Below, piece by piece: positions 54,777 through 64,000 of a stretch of DNA of 64,000 nucleotides (positions are counted from its first letter, which is position 1; every line of letters starts with the position of its first letter). Both the position numbers and the translations under genes were made by a program. Origin of the DNA: Lineus longissimus. Lineage: Eukaryota > Nemertea > Pilidiophora > Heteronemertea > Lineidae. Location: NCBI RefSeq assembly GCF_910592395.1, contig NC_088312.1:9486001-9550000 (forward strand), read 5' to 3'. The notes under the pieces were generated by a model. It saw only the letters and a list, made by a program, of their open reading frames with translations, was not told where the DNA came from and did no database searches.

Positions 54777-54898
54777 AGACGATTGAAGACTAGATTTGTA
54801 GCCAAGCATTTCTGTTACTAACTGCAAATTAAGTTGTGCTGCTGTCAAGAAGCTTTTATGTATATTGATACTCAGTGCTATAGCCATGACAGTGCCTT

Positions 54899-54904
54899 AT
54901 TAAA
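54899..54904 (+). terminator. Candidate polyadenylation signal of MECR
   Basis: ATTAAA lies 123 bp after the stop. A canonical AATAAA at 55464-55469 is a distal alternative that would give a 3' UTR of about 700 bp. Confidence 0.45.
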
Positions 54905-55960
54905 ATCTGATTAGGATACATGTATCAGATATAAACTGATGTTAAGACTGCTCTTGAAGTAGGAGATTAAATTACTACATATGTGCAATATCATTTCAAG
55001 CTTTTTTTCTTATGTTGCATATAAACTAGACATGGACTGGAGTGAGCTATTTTTAGTACAACAAATTAGATGGCCCAATTACCATCAACCATTAAATGTG
55101 TTTTGCGTTGATAGTTAAAAATCATAAGAGACATGATGTTATAGCCTTTGATGATGATTAATTGGCCCAGCAAATCATTGTAATAATTGCTTCCGTTGTC
55201 ATAAGCATTATGGAGTGTGATGTTAATGTCTTGTATAGTTAACTTGGGATAGAACTGGGTTTGATTGAGAGAAAGTTAAGAGTTTAAAAAAGTTTATTTA
55301 CTGAAGGTCACAACATAATTCAGTCTTTTGAGGGTTGTGAATGATGGCGTGGGAAACTTCTGAAGTCAATTGAGGCTCTTTGTGTGGACCCCTGGGTCTG
55401 CAAGAACTTCAGGACCTTGAATATTGTCTGGTTGAATTCTCTGTGCTAATTTGCTTTTATAGGAATAAACTTTATATCAAATCAAGCTTCAATCATCAGT
55501 ATTTGTTCACATTCTTTCTCTACTAAAGAAGATCATGCAATTCAAGCCAACATAACAGTGGCACTAGGTCACTATTCTGGATACTTATCTTCACTGGTTT
55601 TGGAGAGGAACCTGCGATAGGACGGAGGAAAAAGAGCACTGTCACAAAGTCGCCGATTATATTTCAAATGGATGTACATTAGTTCGAACAAAGCATCTTG
55701 CGGTTGCTATAATAAGAAGACACCACTGTACCAATACGTTTGGAGACACACACTTGTTGTCACAAGTCATATTTATTGAAAGATCATGGTTAATCTGAAC
55801 TTGATAAGACTGCCATTCCCAGAGTGGATGAAAGACATTGTTAAGACCAGCTTATATTTAAGAATGCGACCACCCCAAATTCTTTCAATGCCACAAGTCC
55901 GTCTCAACAAGCCCTTCTTGAAGAAAATGGTTACAATATGCCAAAATCAACAGAGGACAC
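54905..55960. other. MECR 3' flank without further genes
   Basis: Holds the distal poly(A) signal at 55464 and otherwise AT-rich sequence without recognised exons. A 77-codon plus-strand frame at 55786-56019 has no recognisable features. Confidence 0.4.
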
Positions 55961-55964
55961 AACC

Positions 55965-56395
55965 TTCAATTTTTGGACACTGTCACAACATATTAAACAA
56001 AAAGAGGGGATGTTCTTAAGACAGAAAGGATGCTTGCCACAGAGCTTTCCAGGATCTGTCTTCCTAATCTTTACTGCAGGAAAGTTGCAACACAGCTTGT
56101 TGACCATTGTGCGACTTTCGACACATTTATCCTCTTAGATTTCACTAGGCATAAATTGTCACAATGAGCCTGCATCAATAAAGACGGTCACAACATGACA
56201 TTTTTGGATACGGTCACAACTTATCATTAAACAAAGGGGGGGGGGTGTATAGACAGAGGGAAAGGACACTCGCCATAGAGCTCTTCGGGATCTGTCTTCC
56301 TAATCTTCACTGTGGGAGTCGTAACATTACTTGTTGACCAAAGGTGTGACTGTCACACATGCATCCTCATTAAGTCTCACCAGGCATTAGGTGAT
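55965..56395. repeat. Two imperfect direct repeats, about 190 bp, offset about 235 bp
   Basis: The segment starting near 55978 (CTGTCACAACATATTAAACA) recurs near 56211 (CGGTCACAACTTATCATTAA). Both contain GGATCTGTCTTCCTAATCTT, followed by a CTTGTTGACCA stretch and a TTTCACTAGGCAT / TCTCACCAGGCAT end. Divergence is moderate. The repeat has no recognised identity. Confidence 0.75.
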
Positions 56396-57010
56396 ACTAC
56401 TTCTGTGTGGGGAGGTAAAATTGCTTTCCTTGGTCCCATACTTTAGTTGATTTGTTGGTTGGGTGATTGCCAGAGGACAAATGGCACTGACTGATGCATG
56501 GACCCTCCTCCAAGCTGTGAGTCGCTCTTGCATTTTGAAGTATACTGTTCTGATTTCAACAGAGTGGAATCCACACTGACAGAAAACTACTAATGAGACA
56601 ACAAAAAATTTTATCAACAACAATGCTGCCTTTAATATCAAAACCAATTCATTATTACAATACCGGTATGTTTGTCATATGTAAATAGCACATGCTATTT
56701 CTGGAATAAAAGATAAGACATTTGAACATGTATACCAGCAGTTTCCCAAAGGGGAAAATTGTCCAATATTCTGGAGTATATATACTGTACACATTACCCA
56801 ATGGTACATGTACATTGGTACATGTAAACAGGTTGTACTGTCAATAATATGTTAAGATAATTGAAAAACATGATATCAATTTGCAAGGTTTAAGAAATTC
56901 TCTGATTGGGAATGTATTAACTTTTTTAAAAATTGGAACAGACAATATTTACAACTTGCTTTGCAACACATGTTAATTTTCACATGATATTGATACATGT
57001 GGAATGGTGG
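56396..57010. other. AT-rich intergenic stretch
   Basis: No coding exon recognised. Near 56800-56830 an inverted motif GGTACATGTACATTGGTACA occurs. The right end is the position where the last stem-loop of a normal U1 RNA would lie, but that structure is absent. Confidence 0.4.
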
Positions 57011-57149
57011 CCTGAGCTGTAATGCTGCACCTGAGTCACCCACATTTGGGGTGATCGCAAGGGTCAGCCCAACTGAAGTGCAATGGAAAGGCCTCGCCCT
57101 GGGAGAACGTCCTTATTGATCAACGTTAACTCCTGAGCCAGGTAAGTAT
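57011..57149 (-). ncRNA. U1 snRNA-like gene, probably a 3'-degenerate copy
   Basis: On the minus strand from 57149 the sequence opens ATACTTACCTGG, the U1 5' end that pairs with 5' splice sites. Stem-loop I follows, with a loop TGATCAATAAGG close to the U1-70K loop. Then come CCCAGGGCGAGGC, stem-loop II with the U1A-binding ATTGCAC, CTGACCCTTGCGAT, and stem-loop III with CCCCAAATGTGGG. Stem III reads TCACCC/GGGTGA where human has TTTCCC/GGGAAA, a paired change, and stem I is also paired (AACGT/ACGTT). After this the match fades. The Sm site (AATTTGTGG in normal U1) is replaced by something like CATTACAGC, and no GC-rich stem-loop IV follows. It is probably a pseudogene or variant copy rather than a main U1 gene. 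Confidence 0.8.
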
Positions 57150-57935
57150 ATACTGTCTGAAAATATAATTATGAGACAATAGTCTTTCTATATCAATTTT
57201 GTCACACTTAATGGGACGTTCTATGAAATTACTGAATATAAGAGATTATGATTTTATCCTAGGGAATTTGATTTTGAATGAATAACATAGTTATATTGCC
57301 AGGTAGAGAGTGGTGACAGCATCTGAGCGATATGATATCTTTTGATTAGGGAACATGCTGTGATTATTTTTCATCTAATCAGTAAAACGTTTAGCAACAT
57401 GATGTTTATATTCTCCTACACAAAGACAAGACAAGCTAAGCTTTGAACTTGGATAATATCACACAACAGTGCTCAAACAGTATGTAGTAACATTAAAACA
57501 ACAAAGTTCCTATGCTGTGACAAAAACTGACAAATATGATATCTTAGGGGACACACTGTTATCACTAAAACTTTCTATCACTTAACTTTTTACAATCTCA
57601 TGTTTATATTCTTCTTCACAATACAAGGCAAAGCTTTGTACTCGGATATTGATATGACGTACACCTTAGTACGAACAGGCACACACTACATGTATGGTAG
57701 TAACATTATAACAAGTAAATCCCTCTTCTTGAAATATCTTTTTAGTAAATCTTGACAGATAACAACATTCACTAAAACTTGAATCAACAGTACATGTCTC
57801 ACAATCTTATGAAATTTTTACATTTTGCTGCTGCAACACATCATTACCAAAATTTTACAAACATGACACAAATAGATGATTGTCAGCTTGTCAAGACACA
57901 AACTTGGCATACTAAGTGTCCCACACTCTTATGGC
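57150..57935. other. Intergenic stretch between U1-like copy and NB-ARC gene
   Basis: No gene recognised. It must contain the 3' UTR of the minus-strand gene ending at 57936. If the U1-like copy were transcribed, its promoter would lie just right of 57149, where I see no obvious proximal sequence element. Confidence 0.4.
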
Positions 57936-60900
57936 TCAAAACTGCTTGAATTTTGATGAATTTGGCATACCCTCTTCTTGTACATCCATGTATGTGGAAT
58001 GGAAAGAATCATCACTTGATCCACCTGGCGAGGAAGGTCGTTTCTGTTTCTCAATGTTGAGCCACTGTTTTACCTTAGAACAAGGAGAGTCAGTGCTGGC
58101 ATAGTAATGAAATGGAAGTCTTCCGTCTTTATCAAGTGAATCTTCCTCTGCCTCTCCCACACCTGTGACCTCGATTTCTGGCATACCGGATGGCATCATT
58201 ACATGGGATACAGAAGCTTGTGGGTATGTGTAATTCCGAGCAGCAGATTGCAATGGTGACTGCCGTACCAAAGTGTCATGTTGATCCATGTCAGTACTTG
58301 ACCCCGACTTGGAGATGACTGAAGGGGCTTTGGAATATCCTGTGAGCGCACTGTCTTTGTCAGAGAGGCCACTAATGTTGCTGTTGCTTTCAGAAAGTTC
58401 TGAAATCAAAGATAAAAGTAAACAACAACACCTATAAGACCAATGAGGTACTTTACTGCCACTGGTTGCAGGACTGCGCTAGAAATCCAAAATAACACTG
58501 GTCTTTACAGTATGAAATTGATATGAGACAGGAAGCTAAACATTATTCAGTGAACTTACACAGGGGCAACACCTAATCTATAGATGTCAAAAATCTCCGA
58601 TTTAAGGGATTCGTGTTTACTTTGTTGAGCAAGTCCAGCAAAAAGCTTTGGTCTCGATTTTTCCAAGCAAAGAACTGAACCACTTCAAAAGGGAAGAGTT
58701 GGAGCAACAAGTTTGTTCAGCTTTTGGAAATATAACAACGTTTCGAAACTAGACATCCTCTGCCAGACTCCTGCATATTTTCACATCCATTTTGTTCCTT
58801 CATTATGAAGTAAAAAAAGAACACCTTAAGACAGGGTTTGTCACTTGATATCTGGTCTAAAGTACTGAACACATGAGCCACTAAATGGATAGTGGCCAAA
58901 TTTCCCTGTCAGTTACTCTTTTGACCAAACATTCATAACGTTTTTCTGTCACTCTCAATTTAGTTTTGTGTGAACACTATACTGTACCTTCGGGATCTTT
59001 TTCAACCTGCCTGACATCTGTTTTCAGAGAAAAGATATCACCCGCTATCTTTTTCCAATTTATCAAATTATCTTTTATCCTATTAGCTAAACCTGTCGGT
59101 TTCTTCTCTGGACATGTCTCCATCAGTTCTGCATTCAAATTGAGCCCGTCCATTGGAATATCATCACTAACTGAATGTTCCTTTTTAAAATTGGACCGTC
59201 TAGTTTTAGCAAGAGCGAGAGAGCTTTTCTTGTTTCCAGTACTGGTATCATCCATGACGACGCTGCCTCGACGTTTGGATGGCTTCACATCCTCCTGCGA
59301 TTGATCTATTGAACGTCTCTTCATTCCTTGGAGACTTTCCTTTCGTGTCCTCATGTCAGGCAATGCAGATTGCAGTTGGGCACTCGATTTCCTCTTGCGT
59401 ATGTTGTTTTTGATGTACCACTGATAAAGATAAACTATATGATAAATTACTGTATAAAGTGATGACAGTAATAAAGAAGGACATCACTAAGGCAAGTCAC
59501 CTTGCATGTACAATGATCACCATTCCTTTGTATGACATGTAACAAAGACATTACGGGCAGGCAAAGGCCATTCCAAATGATAAGATGAGTTAGCTAATTG
59601 TCGGACTCCTCCCCAATTGGAGATGGTGCTGTTTCGTCAATAATACCCGACTCAAACAGTTTACCTCAATTTCTTGGTCTAGCTTGTTCTTTTCCTCCTC
59701 GCTTAAACCTAGCCACCGCATCGTCTCTTGGAGACTACTCCGCCACCCATAGTAGTCTTGCATATCGGCAAATATGTTCCCTTTCTTCATGTATTCAAAG
59801 CCTCTCTTGAACTTGTGATAGGTCTCCCACAAGGGTGCATAACGTTGTTCTGAGAAAGAGAAAAGAATATTCCAACTTTTTAAAGGAAAGCAAACATAAG
59901 GCAATTGTCATGCCATAAAGCATAAAAAATGATTGGTCAATGGGCATCTTATGTAAATCAAACTTGATTCTGAATTGTGTCACACTCACTAAGAAGTCTT
60001 CAACAACCTGGTGATCTGTGTTCCGTTCCACAGACAGCAGCAGAAGAGGCTTTCCGTCAGTGGACTTCACGTTCTTGAAACCATTTTCATCTGCTCTTGG
60101 GTTGGCTTATAAAGCATACAAACACAAAATCAAAAATATTCAAAGCCTACCCTCTGTGTAATCCTCCTTTGCTTGTCGAATGGCTTCAAATATCTTGACA
60201 CCAAGCCTTTTGTGCACGTGTGCAATGGCAAAGCAACACTTTGCCATGTGCATCATGTCCTCTTTGTCATATTCTTGTAACAACAGATAGGATTCCTCTG
60301 CCATCTTCACAGCCTTTTCGATCTTTTTGATGTCATCATATTCTGCCAGCAAAAGTGCATTTTGTCGCAACAGCTTTATGTACTCCAAGCTCCGTTTCAT
60401 TTTGAGTTTCTCACACAAACCAATACTCATCTCGTAGCTTGAGGAGGCCTCATCAAACCTCTTTTTTATGTCCTTATTATATTCATCAACTTCTTTCTGA
60501 GATAGTTCTTTCTTCCGTTTCTTTGCATTTTCAAAACTTTCTTGCTTAAGTCCACCAAGGACATGAGCTTTGATACCAATGTCCATGGTGTAGACAATCT
60601 GATCAAAATGAACCGTAGATGCACCAAGTTTATCAAAGGCTCTTTTATTGTATTTCATACTTTCAGATGCTGTGTAGGGGTCTAACGGCTTCATGTCAAG
60701 AATTGATGCAATGGCATGCAAGGCTCGTGCAGCCTGCGTGCTACAGGCCTCCACTTCATTATAAACTTTTAAAGCTTCTTGAATCAAGTCGATACCCTCT
60801 TGAAATTTCCGACACAAACCAAGATACTTGCCATGAACAAGGTTGAAATGGGCCCAGCTCAGCTTTAAAGCCTGAGGAGGAGGGTCAATTGTGAACGATC

Positions 60901-62082
60901 TCAACTCCTCTTCGACTTCATACAACTTCACTTCAGCACTCTCTAATGAAGACCCATTTTTCAACAGAACATCAATCTGCGACAGCTTCAGATATACTCT
61001 TTTCAATATTTGTTGAGGTCCAGAAGCTAACTCCAGCTGTTCAGCATAGAACTGCTCCAAATTCTTTCGATTCAGAAAATGTTGTAGTGAAGCTTGAAAG
61101 AGGAAAGCTTTGTGGTAGCTTTCATAATGCTCAATATTAATGGAAGGCATGGAACTGTACTTCAAAACCAATGGCTGCAATTCTGACCCTATGACACCTG
61201 CTTTACCCTTAGGGTCATAGGTTTCCATTTTTCCGAGTTCAAGTAACCTATTCATGATATATGCTCGTATATTTGACTTTGCAGCTTCCACATCTTTTTC
61301 GAAATCTCCTGCTGCACGTTTCCTCTCCAGAAGATTCTGTAGCAATGAATGCAAAAAGAAGCGTGTATCTTCATCTCCAATCTTCGATCCTGCCGTGCTG
61401 GTTTTGTCCTTGACCTCCATTTGAAGTAGGCGCGCCTTCACCAAGGAGTAAAGAGTAGTTGTTCTGTTTTCGCCCAGAAGGCACTGTGCCAGGGTAAAAT
61501 CAAACTGCACACCATTACAGAGGGACAACTTGATCAGTGCTGCTCGAGTGGCCTGATTCAAACCATCAAAAACTCTTCCCAAGGTAGTGATAACCTGTAA
61601 TTGAATGAGTGATATCAGTAACTACCGTTATCTGGCTTCAATAGGAGTATCTTCTGAATACAAAATGAAATGAACTGAATGCGTCACCCTGGGTTAACGA
61701 TTTTCCACCATGTTCATACTATAGACATAATACAAACAATGCCACAAGCTGACAAGCTCACACGGCCTCTGAAACAGAAACAGAAAACAAGTGCATTTGA
61801 TGTATTCATCCTATTTGTCATTAAGGTGAACCATATGGAGCTACTGAGAAAGAAAAGCAGTATGATTTTCAAACTGATTATGGTTACCTGAGACGTCTGT
61901 TGATCATTATTTTCAGCTGACTCAAGTTGTTGCTTGTGGTCTGCGAGGAACTTTTTCAGTGTGATGCAATTGGAATATTTCTTGAGGTAGCTGAACACCG
62001 CCTGCACTGCCAAAGTATTGAAGGCACACAACTTCGAGACAACTGTTTCGATGTTGCTCTTTTGCTTTGGATCACGCATGAT
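57936..62082 (-). CDS. NB-ARC/TPR STAND-type protein, C-terminal part
   Basis: Six minus-strand exons in consistent phase: 62082-61888, 61594-60151, 60105-59986, 59849-59665, 59420-58988 and 58399-57936, giving 946 residues to the TGA at 57936. The gene continues off the right edge, and the ATP-binding P-loop would lie there. The first visible exon (NTLAVQAVFSYLKKYSNCIT, then LKKFLADHKQQLE) fits the ARC1 helix after the GLPL position of NB-ARC proteins. The next exon begins with a winged-helix-like segment (FDGLNQATRAALIKLSLCNG, then LVKARLLQ) and continues as a long helical TPR-like array. A short segment (NPRADENGFKNVKSTDGKPL) is ankyrin-like. The tail is disordered, with basic KPSKRRGS and IRKRKSS motifs and a Ser-rich end. 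NB-ARC/TPR proteins are usually signalling or innate-immune switches; that role is inferred. The exon ending at 59986 uses a weaker GTGTGA donor chosen by phase. Confidence 0.75.
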
Positions 62083-62477
62083 CTAAGAGGAGAAATGAGA
62101 TAAGGTATTAGCTCATCGTCATAGAGGACAAGTACTTGAACAAATAGTTTGTATACTGACCCAGAGGTAATTACAATGTAAATGTTCACATGCCAACTAT
62201 GCTGTCATGACATCCCAAGGGATGCTTGCCAAGAAACTCAATTTTTATCACTGTCATCACAGAAGTGACAATACAAATGAAACGGCCAGGGGCCATTGTG
62301 CTCACCGTATACATCTTTTAGTAGGCAGGATCATGCTTAGTTTAGAGGTGAATATGGTGAACACAATCAGGCATGAAGACTTTTTTTAGATGTGTATTGA
62401 TGTTAAGTAATAAGACAGGGCAGTATATATAAGTTTATGATCCAACCAATAATTGTCTGTGACATCAACAAGATCAA
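62083..62477. other. Intron of the NB-ARC/TPR gene
   Basis: No exon recognised upstream of 62082 within the window, so the next exon lies more than 1.9 kb away. No other element is seen. Confidence 0.4.
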
Positions 62478-63912
62478 TATCGTGTGATTGCTAAGAGTCC
62501 CTGCAATAAAAAATTCATCGAAAAAAAGTCATTAATAAGTGAGATATTGCACGTCCTACTTTTTCAGTTTTGACCCCCTGGTGGCCAAATCAAGAATCAG
62601 ATCAGGCCAAAATTCGGTGTCAGAGATTATCTGATGTAGGGGGTTACATGTACCAACTTTCAAGTTCATAGCTTCAGCAGTTAAGAAACGTGCCATAGTT
62701 ACACTTTAATGGCCAATTTACGCCATTTGACCTCTGTGACCTAGAAAAGGAGGTCAAATCCAAAAATCGTAGGACATGTGGTGTATCCTTGCTAGAAGTC
62801 CCTGCCATAAAAATTTTATCGAAAACAATTCACTCAAATAAGCAAGATATTGCACTTCTTCCTTTTTCCATTATGGCCCCCTGGTGGCCGAATAAAGAAT
62901 CAGATCAGGCCAAAATTCAGCATCAAAGGTTATCTGATGTAGGGGGTTATATGCACCAAGTTTCAAGTTCATAGCTTTACTGGTTAAGAAACGTGCCATA
63001 GTTTACACTCTTACGGCCAATTTACGCCATATGACCTCTGTGAACTTGAAAAGTAGGTCAAATTGAAAACCCGTAAGACATGTGATGTATTCTTCCTAAG
63101 AGTACCTACCATAAAAATTTTATCGAAAACAAGTCACTTATAAGCGAGATATCACACTTTTTAGATATCCACTTTTGGCCCCCTGGTGGCAAAGTTGAGA
63201 ATCAGATCAAACTGAAATTCAGCACCAGAGGCTATTTGATATAGGGGGTTATATGTACCAAGTTTCAAGTTCATAGCTTTAGTGGTTAAGAAACGTGCCA
63301 TAGTTTACACTCTAACGGCCAATTTACGCCATATGACCTCTGTGACCTTGAAAAGTAGGTCAAATTGAAAACCCATACGATATGTGATGTATTCTTCCTA
63401 AGAGTACCTACCATAAAAATTTTATCGAAAACAAGTCACTTATAAGCGAGATATAACACTTTTTAGATTTCCACTTTTGGCCCCCTGGTGGCAAAGTTGA
63501 GGATCAGATCAAACTGAAATTCAGCACCAAAGGCTATGTGATATAGGGGGTTATATGTACTAAGTTTCAAGTTCATAGCTTTAGTGGTTAAGAAACGTGC
63601 CATAGTTTACACTCTAACGGCCAATTTACGCCATATGACCTCTGTGAACTTGAAGAGTAGGTCAAATTAAAAACCTGTATGATATAAGATGTAGATTTGC
63701 TATGAGTTCCAACAACATCAGTTTCATCGAAAACAAGTCACTAATAAGCGAGATATCACACTTTTTAGATATCGACATTTGGCCGCCTGGTGGCCAAGTT
63801 GAGAATCAGATCGGACCGAAATTCAGTGTCAGAGGTCACCTGACCTAGGGGGTGCTGTGTACAAAGTTTCAAGTTCATAGCCCTAGCGGTTAAGAAACGT
63901 GCCACTGTTTTT
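62478..63912. repeat. 302-bp tandem repeat, about 4.75 copies, each with a CTCF-like core
   Basis: Landmarks recur every 302-303 bp: CATAAAAATTTTATCGAAAA, GCGAGATATCACAC, CCCCCTGGTGGC, AGAATCAGATC, GGGGGTTATATG, TTTCAAGTTCATAGC, TTAAGAAACGTGCCA, CCAATTTACGCCATATGACC. Central units are closest to each other; outer ones are more diverged. The minus strand of the fixed core reads GCCACCAGGGGGC at 62573-62586, 62876-62889, 63178-63190 and 63480-63492, with one changed base at 63782-63795. It lies in an intron of, or upstream of, the NB-ARC gene. Confidence 0.93.
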
Positions 63913-63916
63913 GAAA

Positions 63917-63975
63917 TAGGATACGACGACGGACGACGGACGACGACGACGGACGACGACGACGGACGACGGACA
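63917..63975. repeat. GAC-rich microsatellite
   Basis: Irregular runs of GACGACGGACGACG directly follow the last 302-bp unit, then GGACACTGCGGTATTACATA to the window edge. A GAC-rich tract with a fixed following sequence is a common end of dispersed repeats in marine invertebrates, so the 302-bp array may be the body of one such element. Confidence 0.85.
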
Positions 63976-64000
63976 CTGCGGTATTACATAGACTCCCCTA

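Overview
The window is animal nuclear DNA. Genes are split into short exons with GT-AG introns, intergenic DNA is AT-rich and full of tandem repeats, and the readable proteins are standard bilaterian ones. A ciliary SPAG17, an expanded-type NB-ARC/TPR protein and a nearly intact Ty3/gypsy-type element point to a marine invertebrate. I cannot name the phylum from sequence alone. Exon coordinates were read by hand from splice signals, reading phase and family similarity.

Layout: (1) 876-7200 holds a head-to-head pair, SYAP1 (minus, running off the left edge) and PSMG1 (plus). (2) 8744-18418 is a minus-strand LTR retrotransposon with nearly identical LTRs, a 4-bp target duplication, gag and pol joined by a probable -1 frameshift site, and a 592-bp internal tandem duplication that breaks pol. 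(3) 19255-20420 is a 62-bp satellite, 18.8 copies. (4) 22778-31505 holds a second head-to-head pair, ZMPSTE24 (minus, 10 exons) and a protein with two STI1/DP modules (plus, 6 exons). (5) 33139-35604 carries an unrecognised disordered protein on the plus strand. (6) 36821-55469 holds a third head-to-head pair, SPAG17 (minus, about 29 exons, about 2,234 residues) and an intronless MECR (plus). (7) 57011-57149 on the minus strand is a U1 snRNA-like sequence whose 5' two thirds is well kept and whose Sm site and last stem-loop are lost. (8) 57936-62082 is the 3' part of an NB-ARC/TPR gene (minus) that enters from the right. (9) 62478-63912 is a 302-bp tandem repeat in which each unit carries a CTCF-core-like motif.

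The genes do not form one pathway. PSMG1 acts in proteasome assembly, ZMPSTE24 in CAAX-protein maturation, MECR in mitochondrial fatty-acid synthesis, SPAG17 in the ciliary central pair, and SYAP1 is a BSD-domain signalling adaptor. What they share is layout: three head-to-head pairs with start codons 211-297 bp apart, and degenerate minisatellites downstream of most gene ends.
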